Shown here piece after piece: positions 1-8,841 of a stretch of DNA of 64,000 nt. Position 1 is the stretch's first letter. Every line of letters starts with the position of its first letter. The notes below the pieces were generated by a model. It was not told where the DNA came from. It did not search any database and saw only the letters and a list, made by a program, of their open reading frames with translations. The position numbers and the translations under genes were made by a program. Source of the stretch: Sedimenticola sp. (GTDB lineage: Bacteria; Pseudomonadota; Gammaproteobacteria; Chromatiales; Chromatiaceae); the NCBI GenBank assembly GCA_026994195.1, contig JALWRH010000029.1, positions 1 to 64,000 of the forward strand, given 5' to 3'.

Positions 1-327
1 AAGCAGGTAGTCAGGTTGGAAATCATCAATCAGTTTGCGGCACTGCCATTGCAATGAGGCCCACATGCTCCAGCCATAGGAACCCCGGAAGCATCCGGGG
101 GTATACCAATAAACAGGATAGCTGACGTTGTTTTGCAGAGGATGCTCCGCCAGTTCTTTGCGCAGGCTGTTGCGGTGTTTGAAACGGTCTTTCCAGCTGA
201 CTGGAACGATAATCCGGATGTCCAGGTGTTCCGCCAGGTGATTGAACTGCTGGAAATTGAACGTGCCCCGCAGGTTTTCCCAAGGGGTGGGATAGAGATT
301 GGTAATGATGAGCAGGCGCGGTCGCAT
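1..327 (-). CDS. Glycosyltransferase family 4-like protein, N-terminal part (cut by window edge)
   Basis: Only the first 109 codons lie inside the window; the reading frame stays open to base 1. The start is the ATG at 327-325. The protein begins MRPRLLIITNLYPTPWEN and continues with a second Rossmann-type strand (LDIRIIVPVSW). This is how the acceptor-side domain of GT-B glycosyltransferases of the GT4 group opens. These enzymes move a sugar from a nucleotide donor onto a growing lipid-linked glycan at the cytoplasmic face of the inner membrane. It starts 5 bases after the stop of the polymerase-like gene upstream on the same strand, so the two are probably co-transcribed. No clear Shine-Dalgarno is visible, which fits translational coupling. 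The catalytic C-terminal domain lies outside the window, so donor and acceptor cannot be judged. Confidence 0.75.
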   Translation of the reverse strand, partial: MRPRLLIITNLYPTPWENLRGTFNFQQFNHLAEHLDIRIIVPVSWKDRFKHRNSLRKELAEHPLQNNVSYPVYWYTPGCFRGSYGWSMWASLQWQCRKLIDDFQPDYLL

Positions 328-332
328 AGGGG

Positions 333-1763
333 TCAGGAAAAACTCAACAAGGCAGAAACAACAAAGTAAAGCACAACAATGGAAATACAGCAGAGCACGC
401 CCCAGAAAAGAAAATGATCCAGGAAACGGTATTCGGCGACTCCTGGATTGCGCAGGCGGGTTCCCTGGTAATGGGCTACCGCCATTCCACACAGCAGAAA
501 CAGCTGCATGGAGTAACTTCTGCTGAGGAAGAAAGACGAGACTGCAAACCCCACCAGGGAAAGAAACAGCACCCGGGCGATGGCCTGGTCTTCGGGTGCG
601 AGGGTTTCCTCCTCCTGTTGTTTTTCCAGGGACTCGGGAGGAAGGAATCCCCCGCCTTGGGGTCTTTCCAGCCCCAGTGATTGCCAGGCGGCAAAGGGTT
701 CTTCAGGTTCTTTCCGGAATTTCTGCAGGCGGTACATGAGCACGAAACAGATGCCCACAAAGCTGAACCATAAAAAATATCCGGGGATCCCCTGTTCGGC
801 CAACACCAGGACATAGGAATTGTGGGCGGTTCTGAAGTGGTGATCGGTAAAAAGATCGAAACCGACGCCGAACACCGGGTTTTCCTTGAGCATCTGGATG
901 CCTTCATACCAGGCTTCCACCCTGCCATGGGCCGATTCCTCTCCGGGGCTGATAGTATCGAGCCGGCTGCTGAGCATGAACATGAGCGGTAGGGCCAGGG
1001 CACCGATCATCAAGGTCTTGAATACGCCGTATCTACGCCAGGAAAAGACGCCCAGTATGGCTCCCAGAGCAAGTATGGTGCCCCTTGAATTGGTCAGGCT
1101 GATGCCCCAGAGGATCAATCCAGCCGCGATCAGCAATAACAGTTTGAATGCAGTGTTTTTACTGGTACGCATCAGATACAGCGCCATGGGCAGGGCGGTG
1201 ACCAGGGACAGCCCTACGTCATTGGGATCATTGAATATTCCAATGTAGCGTATGCGTCCGAGTATGGGGACCTCTCCGGTCCAGCCCACACCCGTATATT
1301 TCTGCTGGATGCCATGTACGCTGAAAAGGACGGCCCCGCCAACCATCAGCCACATCATTATGCGGATGCGCCTGCGGGAAAGGGCCGTGGTGCTGATGAG
1401 CAGGAATGTCAGATAGAGGGGAATCAGTTTGGCCACGGTTTCCAGGGCATTGGCAGCGCCTTCGCCGGCCACCAGTACCGTCAGCGGTGAATACAGGAAC
1501 AGGGCGGTCAAAAGATAGAACGGGGGGGCGTTCAATTGCAGCTTTCCGGCTGCCAGCCAGGCGAGGAAGGCGGTCATGATCAATATGGGCATGAGCGGCC
1601 AGCCTTCAAAGGCTGGTACGAATTCCTGGGGGCGTACAAAGAGTACAATGATGTACAGGGACAGGAAAAAGAAGGCCAAGCCGGCGCGTGCCTGAGGAGA
1701 TGCCTCTTGTGTATCACCAGCAGTAGATGGGCCGCCCTTGAATACAGAATTGTTTTCAGTCAT
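333..1763 (-). CDS. O-antigen ligase / polymerase-like membrane protein of the exopolysaccharide locus
   Basis: A 476-residue polytopic inner-membrane protein with about ten hydrophobic segments from residue 28 onward. A large loop carries HNSYVLVLAEQGIPGYFLWF, the conserved signature of the WaaL/Wzy O-antigen-ligase superfamily. Further upstream is the NDPNDVGLSL segment common in exosortase-A-associated members. Members join or polymerise lipid-linked glycan units on the periplasmic face. A Glu/Gln-rich cytoplasmic stretch lies near residues 370-390, before the last membrane helices. The gene is divergent from the export and chain-length genes across a 309-bp gap and is followed closely by a glycosyltransferase gene. 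Whether it polymerises the exopolysaccharide or transfers it to protein cannot be told from sequence. Confidence 0.8.
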   Translation of the reverse strand: MTENNSVFKGGPSTAGDTQEASPQARAGLAFFFLSLYIIVLFVRPQEFVPAFEGWPLMPILIMTAFLAWLAAGKLQLNAPPFYLLTALFLYSPLTVLVAGEGAANALETVAKLIPLYLTFLLISTTALSRRRIRIMMWLMVGGAVLFSVHGIQQKYTGVGWTGEVPILGRIRYIGIFNDPNDVGLSLVTALPMALYLMRTSKNTAFKLLLLIAAGLILWGISLTNSRGTILALGAILGVFSWRRYGVFKTLMIGALALPLMFMLSSRLDTISPGEESAHGRVEAWYEGIQMLKENPVFGVGFDLFTDHHFRTAHNSYVLVLAEQGIPGYFLWFSFVGICFVLMYRLQKFRKEPEEPFAAWQSLGLERPQGGGFLPPESLEKQQEEETLAPEDQAIARVLFLSLVGFAVSSFFLSRSYSMQLFLLCGMAVAHYQGTRLRNPGVAEYRFLDHFLFWGVLCCISIVVLYFVVSALLSFS

Positions 1764-2072
1764 TGTTTCAGGGGCATGCTGTCGTCAGTTCCGGCGACAA
1801 GGCGAACAGGGACGCCGCCAATGAGGGGCCACCACTGATGCAGACCAGAACCTGGCCAGACAGCGCTGTGACCGGTGGGGTTTGGGGGATCATATGAAAC
1901 GGTACAACTCCATTGCCTGATTCTATGGTCATTCTTGTGGTTCTGCGCCTACAGCCGATTCAGGGTAGCGCCTGTTTTCCTGGTAACAGAAACAGGATAT
2001 CCTACATTGACGGGTATGGTAACATCTGATTTGTGAAGTAGTTCAAAAAAATGACTTAAAGGGGTTGATGAA
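1764..2072. other. Divergent intergenic region, exopolysaccharide locus
   Basis: A 309-bp gap between the divergent polymerase-like gene and the export lipoprotein gene must hold promoters for both directions. I found no convincing sigma-70 pair and no GG-N10-GC sigma-54 core. The best partial match is a TTGACG at 2007-2012 without a good -10 at the right distance. A purine-rich AAAGGGG near 2058-2064 is the likely ribosome binding site of the lipoprotein gene. Confidence 0.3.
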
Positions 2073-2705
2073 ATGGATTTGATGAGATATGGAATTTTCC
2101 GGTTTATTGCGTCGGTAGTAGTATTGCTTGCGGCTGGCTGTGCAACTCAGCCTGGCGAGGTTGTCGAAGGCCCTCCTCCAGGAGGATCTGAGGTGGTGGA
2201 CAAATATCTGGTGGGCGTGGATGACACCCTGTCGGTATCTGTATGGAGAAACCCTGAGTTGTCGGTCACCGCCGTGGTTCGTCCGGATGGCATGATAACG
2301 GTGCCCGTAATCGGCGATGTGGTGGCGGTTGGCAAGACCCCCGAGGAAGTGGCTTCTGATATCAAAGAGCGCCTTTCCACCTATATACGGAATCCCCAGG
2401 TGGCGGTCAGTGTCACCCAGCTGGTGAGCAATGCCTTTCTAACCCGGGTCCGGGTAACAGGTGCCGTGGTCAGTCCCATATCTTCGCCCCACCGGCCTGG
2501 CATGACTGTGCTGGATGCTGTTCTCGAGGCGGGAGGCATGACCGATTTTGCGGCGCCAGATCAGGCGCGCTTGTATAGAAAGGTGAATGGAAAGATCAAG
2601 GCATATGCCGTGCATCTCAAGCAGATACTGCAAAAAGGTGACCTGAGCACCAACTACGAGCTGCTGCCTGGCGATATCATCTCCATTCCCGAGAGAAGTT
2701 TCTGA
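2073..2705 (+). CDS. Polysaccharide export outer-membrane lipoprotein (Wza/EpsA-like, XrtA-type)
   Basis: A 210-residue protein that opens with a lipoprotein signal peptide; the lipobox LAAGC puts the acylated cysteine at residue 23. The mature part matches the polysaccharide-export (Poly_export) fold: VGVDDTLSVSVWRNPELS, then RPDGMITVPVIGDV. A SLBB-like segment follows (TGAVVSPISSPHRPGMTVLD) and the protein ends near LLPGDIISIPE. Proteins of this family form the outer-membrane exit channel for capsule or exopolysaccharide. At this short length it fits the exosortase-A-associated subgroup better than classical Wza of about 380 residues. It is the first gene of a run with the chain-length determinant, kinase-like protein and beta-barrel, all on the plus strand. 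AAAGGGG lies 8 bases before the ATG. Confidence 0.88.
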   Translation: MDLMRYGIFRFIASVVVLLAAGCATQPGEVVEGPPPGGSEVVDKYLVGVDDTLSVSVWRNPELSVTAVVRPDGMITVPVIGDVVAVGKTPEEVASDIKERLSTYIRNPQVAVSVTQLVSNAFLTRVRVTGAVVSPISSPHRPGMTVLDAVLEAGGMTDFAAPDQARLYRKVNGKIKAYAVHLKQILQKGDLSTNYELLPGDIISIPERSF

Positions 2706-2757
2706 TTCAAATGAATCGTTACAGATTCATGAGACTCGGGAAGGGAGGAATCAATCC

Positions 2758-4314
2758 GTGCAATTGACACTGGAACAATGGGTACATGGCCTGCTGGCGG
2801 AATTTCGCCGACAGAAAGTCAAGGTCGTCATTATGTTTGCCGTGGTCTCTCTGGCCATGTTGGCGGTGGGTGTCTATGTTCCCAAACGCTTCGAGTCCTC
2901 TTCTGTCATACAGATCGGGGAGAAGAATATAATCGAGCCTTTGATGGAAGGCAGGGCCGTGCAGACGGATGTACGCAGCTTCGGCCGCAATGCCCACGAG
3001 ATTCTCAGCCGCCGCCGGGTTTTGACGGAAGTTCTCGAAACGGGAGGTTGGGATCTCAGCAAGTTGTCGCCGGTTCAGGTTGAAGTCCTGATGGAGAACA
3101 TCGTAGAGCGAATCCGGGTGCAGAACGTGGGTGCCAACCTGCTGAGAATTTCCTACGCTGACAGTGATCCGCAAAGAGCCTTCAAGGTGGCGCGCCGTTT
3201 GTCAGAACTGTTCATTAGTGAGAGTACAGAGGCTAAACGCAAAGAAAGCCGGGAGGCTTTTGAATTTATTCAGGGCCAGGTTCAACAGTATCATCAGAAG
3301 TTGCTGGAAGCTGAAAAGAAACTCAAGGAATTCAGAAGTGGCAGTTCGGATGCATTGCCCGGGTCTCAGACAGATGTGGACAACAGGATCAGTCAGTTGC
3401 GGCAGCAGATCAGTGAAACACGTCTGCGTCTCAGTGAAGAGCAGGAGCGGGAAAAATCCATACTGAAACAGTTGTCCGGGGAGGCGGTTTTCAGCCTGCA
3501 GCTGAGCAAGGAGGAACAGATCCGCGACCGTATTGCTGAATTGCGCAATCAAAAAGACAACCTTCTTCTCAATTATTATGAGAGCCATCCCGATGTGGTC
3601 AGCCTGACTCACCAGATCGAGGAGCTGGAACAATCACTGCAACAGGAGATAGAAGCGCGAAAGAATCTGGCTGGTGACTCGGAAAAAAAGAAAGCAGTAC
3701 AGCGCAGTCCTCTCTATCAGGAATTGCGCCGGCAGCTGGCGGCAACCCGTACCCAGATTGCCACTTTGCGCACACGTTTGAAACTTACCCAGGACAGTCT
3801 TTCGAGTGAACTGGATCGCAGTTCCAGGGTAGCCAATTCTGAAGCTCAGTTGGCTGAATTGACCCGGGATTACGAAGTGAACCGCAATATCTATCAGGAT
3901 CTGTTGCGGCGGCGGGAAAATGCCCGTGTATCCATGGAACTGGACATGAAAGGCCAGAGTATCGCCTTCAATGTCCGGGAACCCGCCAGCCTGCCGTTGA
4001 AACCCAAAGGGCTGGGGCTGTTGCATTTTGCTTTGGCGGGATTGGTGCTGGGCATCGCCATTCCCATGGGTTATCTTGCTTTCTTGATGCAAATAAACCC
4101 GAAAGTAAGGTTGCCCGCGACTATCCGGCAGGAGCTGGGGTTGCGTGTACTCGCATCCATACCACCTTTGTATACGCCTTCTGAACGTGTGTTCAATCGG
4201 ATAGTCACCCTGGTTCTCGTGGCTGTGGTACTGGCAGTTTTCGCTACATACGGATATGTGGGATATATGCGCTATACGCACAAACTGCTGATCCTGCCCT
4301 TGGAAATCAGCTGA
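2758..4314 (+). CDS. Polysaccharide chain-length determinant (Wzz/GumC-like, XrtA-type)
   Basis: A 518-residue inner-membrane protein with a Wzz-type N-terminus and first membrane segment at about residues 22-42 (VVIMFAVVSLAMLAVGVYVP). A long periplasmic coiled-coil region rich in Glu, Gln, Arg and Leu follows (about residues 150-390). A conserved block then precedes a second hydrophobic segment (LPLKPKGLGLLHFALAGLVL). A third segment lies near residues 478-498. Such proteins set polymer length and work with the outer-membrane exporter and a cytoplasmic BY-type kinase. There is no kinase domain fused to its end; the partner is the next gene. The start is a GTG preceded by GGGAGG. It lies 52 bp after the lipoprotein gene. 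Confidence 0.88.
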   Translation: MQLTLEQWVHGLLAEFRRQKVKVVIMFAVVSLAMLAVGVYVPKRFESSSVIQIGEKNIIEPLMEGRAVQTDVRSFGRNAHEILSRRRVLTEVLETGGWDLSKLSPVQVEVLMENIVERIRVQNVGANLLRISYADSDPQRAFKVARRLSELFISESTEAKRKESREAFEFIQGQVQQYHQKLLEAEKKLKEFRSGSSDALPGSQTDVDNRISQLRQQISETRLRLSEEQEREKSILKQLSGEAVFSLQLSKEEQIRDRIAELRNQKDNLLLNYYESHPDVVSLTHQIEELEQSLQQEIEARKNLAGDSEKKKAVQRSPLYQELRRQLAATRTQIATLRTRLKLTQDSLSSELDRSSRVANSEAQLAELTRDYEVNRNIYQDLLRRRENARVSMELDMKGQSIAFNVREPASLPLKPKGLGLLHFALAGLVLGIAIPMGYLAFLMQINPKVRLPATIRQELGLRVLASIPPLYTPSERVFNRIVTLVLVAVVLAVFATYGYVGYMRYTHKLLILPLEIS

Positions 4315-4377
4315 AAGATTCACTATGGGGCGCCAGCAGTCTGCATGTGGACAGCTTCATGCCGAAAAGGAATGTTG

Positions 4378-5205
4378 ATGGATTCAAAGACAGAGAATAC
4401 TGAAGAAGAGAGCGTCGAAGAGCAGGAGGCGGTGGCGAAAACCGGTCTGATGCACGGGCGTAGCGCCAATCTGGAAAAGCGCCTGATGTCTGCGCGGCAG
4501 ATTGCCATGATGAAGGAACCCCTGCCCCAGAGTGTCGGCCAGCTCAAGGCGCGCAAGATCATTTACCCGGGAATGAAGGATCGGCAGGTGCTGGATACCT
4601 TCCGCCGCCTGCGTACCAAACTATTGCAGATCAGCAATGGAGAGAACTTTGTCGCATTGCTCACTTCGGTGGCGCCTGGCAGTGGTGCCAGCTTCAACGC
4701 AACCAATCTGGCAGCCGCATTTGCTCTGGACGATACCAAGACGGCCTTGGTGGTGGATTGCAACCTGCGCAACCCGGTGCAGCACAAGCGGTTTGGGGTG
4801 GGAGGAAACCGGGAGCTGATCGGACTAACGGACTATATCGAAAATCCCGAAAGCATGGATCCTGACGGCTGGTCCGTGGATGACATCATCTATCCTACTG
4901 GCATAAAGCGGGTATCCCTGGTACCGGTGGGGAAACGCCGGGAGGCATCCCTGGAGTACGTTTCGTCCGCACACATGGAGGCTTTTTTTTCAGAAGTCAG
5001 GGGACGGTATCCGGATCGCTTTATTTTTGTGGATGCGCCCTCACTGTCTGAATCGCCGGATGCCCTGGTGTTGTCGGATCTGGTGGATATGGTTGTGTTG
5101 TGCGTGGCCCATGGAAAATCCATGCGCAGTGAAATTGCCCAGGTGGCAGCGGAATTCGGCAATGATAAATTGGTGGGCGTTATCTTTACGGAGGGGAACC
5201 CTTGA
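4378..5205 (+). CDS. Tyrosine-autokinase-like ParA/MinD-fold protein with degenerate Walker A
   Basis: A 275-residue protein in the position usually taken by the exosortase-A-associated tyrosine autokinase, right after the chain-length determinant. The BY-kinase/MinD fold is recognisable: DTFRRLRTKLL before the nucleotide loop, A-prime-like VVDCNLRNP, and Walker B-like RFIFVDAPS. The P-loop reads SVAPGSGASFNATNLA, with Ala104 where the invariant lysine of GxGK(S/T) should be. The C-terminus ends KLVGVIFTEGNP with no tyrosine cluster. It may therefore be a regulatory pseudokinase rather than an active kinase. I chose the ATG at 4378 because AAAAGGA ends 6 bases before it; ATGs at 4345 and 4372 are poorer. 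Its stop overlaps the next start by 4 bases. Confidence 0.8.
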   Translation: MDSKTENTEEESVEEQEAVAKTGLMHGRSANLEKRLMSARQIAMMKEPLPQSVGQLKARKIIYPGMKDRQVLDTFRRLRTKLLQISNGENFVALLTSVAPGSGASFNATNLAAAFALDDTKTALVVDCNLRNPVQHKRFGVGGNRELIGLTDYIENPESMDPDGWSVDDIIYPTGIKRVSLVPVGKRREASLEYVSSAHMEAFFSEVRGRYPDRFIFVDAPSLSESPDALVLSDLVDMVVLCVAHGKSMRSEIAQVAAEFGNDKLVGVIFTEGNP

Positions 5206-6479
5206 AAACCCTATGGATTCAAAACGGACTGCTGTGTTGCATTTGCTGCGCTGCTGTCTCCACGGCCTCAGCTGCAGGAACCTGGGACTATTTTGGTTCC
5301 TATCAGCTGGGGTACTCCGACAACCTGGAACTGGCGCCGGACGGCGGAACTTCAGGCGCGTACCATACCCTGGCGGCAGGTATTGGTTATGAGGAGCATG
5401 GTACCCGCCTGGATGGCAATGTGGATGCCAGTGTGGAGTATGTCAATTATCCCAGTGGCGTTTTTGACGATGAAACCTGGCTGTATATCGACGGTGATTT
5501 GCGCTGGGCTCTGGTGCGAGATCGTCTTTTCTGGGTGTTGACTGATTCCCTGACCAATCAGCCTGTCGATACCCGTGCACCGAATGTGCCTACCAATCTT
5601 CAACAGACCAATGTGTTCACTACAGGCCCCAGCCTTTCCTACCAGTTCAATACCGCAAACACGCTGAAGGCTGATCTTCGTTACATGAACTCCTGGGCGG
5701 AAGAGGACGACAGTTTTGAGGCAGATCGCTGGTTTGCAGGCGCGGGTTGGGTCTACGGCCTGACACCTGCGGATGATATTTCCCTGCATGTGACCTATTA
5801 CGACACTGATTTCCGGCAGAATCAGGGGCAGGAGGACTATCGTCGGCAAAGTGTTTTTGGCGCATGGGAACGGCGTACCGGGGAGACCTCCGTCTTGCGT
5901 GCTGAACTTGGCCTGATCAATGTGGATTTCGAAGAATCCGACAATGAGAGTGGCTGGCGGGCGTTGCTGGAGTGGAATCGCACCATATCCAGCAGTTCTT
6001 CTCTGAGGGTCAGCGGACGCCATGGCCTTACTGATGCGGCGTTGTCCATTGCTACGACAGCTGATCCGGAAACCATAGGCAACAATGTGGTATCTGGTAA
6101 CGTCTATGAGGTCACGGCGCTCGATGTGGGCTACAACTATTCTTGGGCGGCTTCCACGCTGAATGTGTCCGGTAGTTATGAAAAACAGGATTATGTGACC
6201 AGTGGAGAAATAGACCGGGATTTGTACGGGGCCGTGGCAGCCTGGACCACTCATTATGGTGGTGGCTGGAGCAGCCGTTTTACGGGGGATTTCGCCTGGT
6301 CGGACTATGATGATGGCCTGAGCGACAAGACCTATCTGCTCTATGCCGGTGTGGACTATGCCAGTACGCCGAATATAACTTATACCTTGGGCGTGAACTG
6401 GGAGCGGCGCTTCAGCGACGCTCCTGATGACGACTATGAAGACTGGGGCGTGGTTTTCAGAGTGAGATATGACCGCTAG
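5202..6479 (+). CDS. Outer-membrane beta-barrel protein of the XrtA-type exopolysaccharide locus
   Basis: A 425-residue protein with an N-terminal signal peptide (hydrophobic to about residue 24, CCAAVSTASAAGTWD) followed by many alternating aromatic/polar strands. Examples are YFGSYQLGYSDNLEL, LDVGYNYSWAASTLNVSGSY and YLLYAGVDYASTPNITYTLG. It ends in DWGVVFRVRYDR, a barrel-type terminal strand. It resembles the outer-membrane porin-like proteins (EpsL type) found in exosortase-A exopolysaccharide loci, which may help polymer exit. Translation starts at TTG 5202, inside the last codons of the kinase-like gene. GGAGGGG sits 6 bases before it, so coupling is likely. Its exact role is not known. 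Confidence 0.78.
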   Translation: MKTLWIQNGLLCCICCAAVSTASAAGTWDYFGSYQLGYSDNLELAPDGGTSGAYHTLAAGIGYEEHGTRLDGNVDASVEYVNYPSGVFDDETWLYIDGDLRWALVRDRLFWVLTDSLTNQPVDTRAPNVPTNLQQTNVFTTGPSLSYQFNTANTLKADLRYMNSWAEEDDSFEADRWFAGAGWVYGLTPADDISLHVTYYDTDFRQNQGQEDYRRQSVFGAWERRTGETSVLRAELGLINVDFEESDNESGWRALLEWNRTISSSSSLRVSGRHGLTDAALSIATTADPETIGNNVVSGNVYEVTALDVGYNYSWAASTLNVSGSYEKQDYVTSGEIDRDLYGAVAAWTTHYGGGWSSRFTGDFAWSDYDDGLSDKTYLLYAGVDYASTPNITYTLGVNWERRFSDAPDDDYEDWGVVFRVRYDR

Positions 6480-6523
6480 GAAGCAGATGCTTCCGTGCTG
6501 AAAATCAACTTGGGTATGCTGCC

Positions 6524-7414
6524 GTGAGTGTAGACTACCATCGCTGCTATGAGGCGCTGCAACTGGACCCGGGGGCAAGCTGGGAAGCGTTGCGGAAACA
6601 GTACAAGCACCTGGTCCAGCATTGTCACCCGGATCGGTTTCATGGAGATGCCGAGGCGCTTGGAGAGGTGGAGGCGAATCTCAGGAAGCTCAATGCCGCC
6701 TACAAAGTGCTGTCGGACTACTACAAACGCCACAAGCGGCTGCCGCTGGATGCTGCGTCAAATCATGCCGGCTGGAAGTTTCAGGATACATCTGAGCTCA
6801 GGCAAAAAAGCGAACAGTTTCAGCCGGCACGCCAGTGGCCGGTACTCAAGCTGCCTGTTTCGAAATGGTTGGTATTAGCCGTCCCTGCCCTGTTGGTGAT
6901 ACTGGTAATCAGCTTTCTTGTATTCCATTCTGCGGATGAAGAGGAGGCTCCTCCTACTGTCGGGACTGCGGAGGCCATGGCTGTTCATGCGGGGCAAGAA
7001 CCCACACCGGAAACCAAGTCGCAAGCGCTTTTTGGCTATGGTGACGCCTGGATGACAGTGCTCAAGGTTCAGGGGGAACCGGCCTCAAGAACAGGGGATT
7101 CCTGGTTTTATGGTAAGTCCCGGGTGGATTTCAGAGATGGTCATGTGGTGGGGTGGGTGCAGAAGAAAGGGGATCCCCTGCATGTCCGGGGAAAGTTACC
7201 CGGGGAATCACAGTCAGGTAAGACCCACCTGATCCGGCTAGGTGACAACAAGAAGCGTGTTCTGCTGATCCAGGGGCCGCCAGTGATGAAATCAGAGCGC
7301 CGTTGGGGGTATGGCCCCTCGTTCATTGAATTTCACAATGGCAAGGTGGTTCGCTGGCACAGTTCTGTGCTGCGGCCCCTTGCAGTGGACAAACCCGATG
7401 CTCGAAAAGACTGA
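6524..7414 (+). CDS. Membrane-anchored J-domain protein with duplicated C-terminal motif
   Basis: A 296-residue protein. Residues 1-70 form a J domain: DYHRCYEALQLDPGASWE, then the HPD tripeptide in QHCHPDRFHG, which stimulates Hsp70 (DnaK) ATPase. A linker is followed by one membrane helix at about 115-135 (LVLAVPALLVILVISFLVF). The C-terminal part holds two copies of one motif: WMTVLKVQGEPASRTGDSWF then RVDFRDGHVVGW, and VLLIQGPPVMKSERRWGY then FIEFHNGKVVRW. The J domain is N-terminal to the helix and likely cytoplasmic, with the repeats outside. It is the last plus-strand gene of the export block and faces the sugar transferase 11 bp away. The start is GTG 6524 with a weak ribosome site. 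J-domain genes recur in such loci, but its client is unknown. Confidence 0.78.
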   Translation: MSVDYHRCYEALQLDPGASWEALRKQYKHLVQHCHPDRFHGDAEALGEVEANLRKLNAAYKVLSDYYKRHKRLPLDAASNHAGWKFQDTSELRQKSEQFQPARQWPVLKLPVSKWLVLAVPALLVILVISFLVFHSADEEEAPPTVGTAEAMAVHAGQEPTPETKSQALFGYGDAWMTVLKVQGEPASRTGDSWFYGKSRVDFRDGHVVGWVQKKGDPLHVRGKLPGESQSGKTHLIRLGDNKKRVLLIQGPPVMKSERRWGYGPSFIEFHNGKVVRWHSSVLRPLAVDKPDARKD

Positions 7415-7425
7415 CTCTGCCTGGT

Positions 7426-8826
7426 TCAGCGGGCGCCTTTGCCGAAAAGTACCACTTCTACCGTACTCAGAAGAATGATCATGTCGAAGCGCAGGGATTG
7501 GTGTTTGACGTAATACAGGTCGAATTTCAGCTTTTCGGCGGCGTCCTTTTCGTTGGCGCCATAGGGATAGCAAAGCTGCGCCCATCCCGTCAGGCCGGGT
7601 TTGACCACGTGCCTTACGTCATAATAGGGAATGCTTTTCTTGAGTTTTTCCACGAATTCGGGACGTTCCGGACGTGGCCCCACAAAACTCATTTCCCCTT
7701 TCAGGACGTTCCAGCATTGTGGCAGTTCATCGATGCGAACTTTGCGGATGAAGCGTCCCACGCGGGTGACACGGTCATCATTCTCTGTGGCCCAGCGGGC
7801 TTTGCCATCTGCTTCTGCATCGGTTTGCATGCTGCGGAACTTGAGTACCGGAAAAGTCTTGCCATTTTCTCCAACGCGTTCCTGGCGGAATAGAATGGGT
7901 CCTTTGAAACCGCTTTCAATCCAGATGGCCAGGGCCGTGATCAACATTATGGGTAAAGTAAGAAGGCAGATGATCACGGCCATGAGGATATCGAAAGTTC
8001 GCTTTAACAACTGGGACAGGGGATCGAGGCGGAAGCGCTTGGAAAAAATCAGCCAGCTTGGTGTCAGAAGTTTCAGGTTTACCTGCCCGGTCTGGCGTTC
8101 GAACAGTGTGGGAAGATCGATGATGTCAACACCTGCCAACTTGCACTCCAGCAATTCCTCCATATTCAGATTGGCGCGCATCTCATCCTGGGCGATGACG
8201 ATTTCATCGATATCCTTCTCTTTCACCAGATCTACCAGGTGTCCGCTGTAGGTAAGCAGCAGGGATTCATCGATGTGGATTTCTTCCCTGGCAGCAGGCA
8301 GGAAACCTACTATTTGAATCCCACGTCTGTCTGTCCGCCGGCGCATGCGGGTGGGAATGCTGTGCGCCTTCTCTCCAGCGCCGAGGATGAGCAGCCGCAT
8401 GCCGGGAGAGCGTTCGTCCAGGAACTGAAAGAACAGGGGGCGTATGGTGCCTATGGCGAGCAGGGAGAACAGCAGGGTGAGGGCAAATACACCACGTCCC
8501 AGATACAGTTGCGGAAAGATGTAAAAAAGCACGATGGACAGAATACTGCCCAGGGCAAATGCCGCCAGTACGCGGGCGAACATGCCGATGGGTTCCTCCC
8601 GGGAATGTGTCTGGTATAAGCCCATAGCCGCCATGGAGGGCAGCATGATGGATGCAAAAGCCAGTGCTTCCGGGAGAATCAACCCCACGCTGGAGGCGAT
8701 TTCCTGGTCGGTGGCGCCCATGAAACGTACCGCAACGGCGATATACACTGAACCGCCAAAAATGATGGCTTCGATAATGATCAAAGGGAGCATGATGCCG
8801 GTTGTTGAGGAGCTGCTCAGACGCAT
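7426..8826 (-). CDS. Undecaprenyl-phosphate sugar phosphotransferase (initiating glycosyltransferase, XrtA-type)
   Basis: A 466-residue polyprenyl glycosylphosphotransferase that would start each repeat unit by moving a sugar-1-phosphate onto undecaprenyl phosphate. Four N-terminal membrane helices (residues about 12-125) are followed by a CoA-binding-like Rossmann region (RLLILGAGEKAHSIP). The catalytic bacterial sugar transferase domain comes after membrane helix FDILMAVIICLLTLPIML. It carries KFRSMQTDAEADGK, RIDELPQCWNVLKGEMS and GPRPERPEFV. The length and layout fit the WcaJ/EpsB-type family used in exosortase-A loci. GGAGAG precedes the ATG by about 5 bases. The gene lies 15 bp downstream of the NAD-synthase-like gene on the same strand. 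Confidence 0.9.
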   Translation of the reverse strand: MRLSSSSTTGIMLPLIIIEAIIFGGSVYIAVAVRFMGATDQEIASSVGLILPEALAFASIMLPSMAAMGLYQTHSREEPIGMFARVLAAFALGSILSIVLFYIFPQLYLGRGVFALTLLFSLLAIGTIRPLFFQFLDERSPGMRLLILGAGEKAHSIPTRMRRRTDRRGIQIVGFLPAAREEIHIDESLLLTYSGHLVDLVKEKDIDEIVIAQDEMRANLNMEELLECKLAGVDIIDLPTLFERQTGQVNLKLLTPSWLIFSKRFRLDPLSQLLKRTFDILMAVIICLLTLPIMLITALAIWIESGFKGPILFRQERVGENGKTFPVLKFRSMQTDAEADGKARWATENDDRVTRVGRFIRKVRIDELPQCWNVLKGEMSFVGPRPERPEFVEKLKKSIPYYDVRHVVKPGLTGWAQLCYPYGANEKDAAEKLKFDLYYVKHQSLRFDMIILLSTVEVVLFGKGAR

Positions 8827-8841
8827 GGTTCTCTCCGTGAA

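Noticed and set aside
1764-2072. Sigma-54 promoter for the exopolysaccharide export genes
   Set aside because: XrtA-type loci can be under sigma-54 control, but I found no GG-N10-GC core with acceptable surrounding bases.
5352-6578. 408-codon minus-strand frame
   Set aside because: Antisense to the signal-peptide-bearing beta-barrel gene; composition is Ile/His/Arg-rich without domains and there is no ribosome site.
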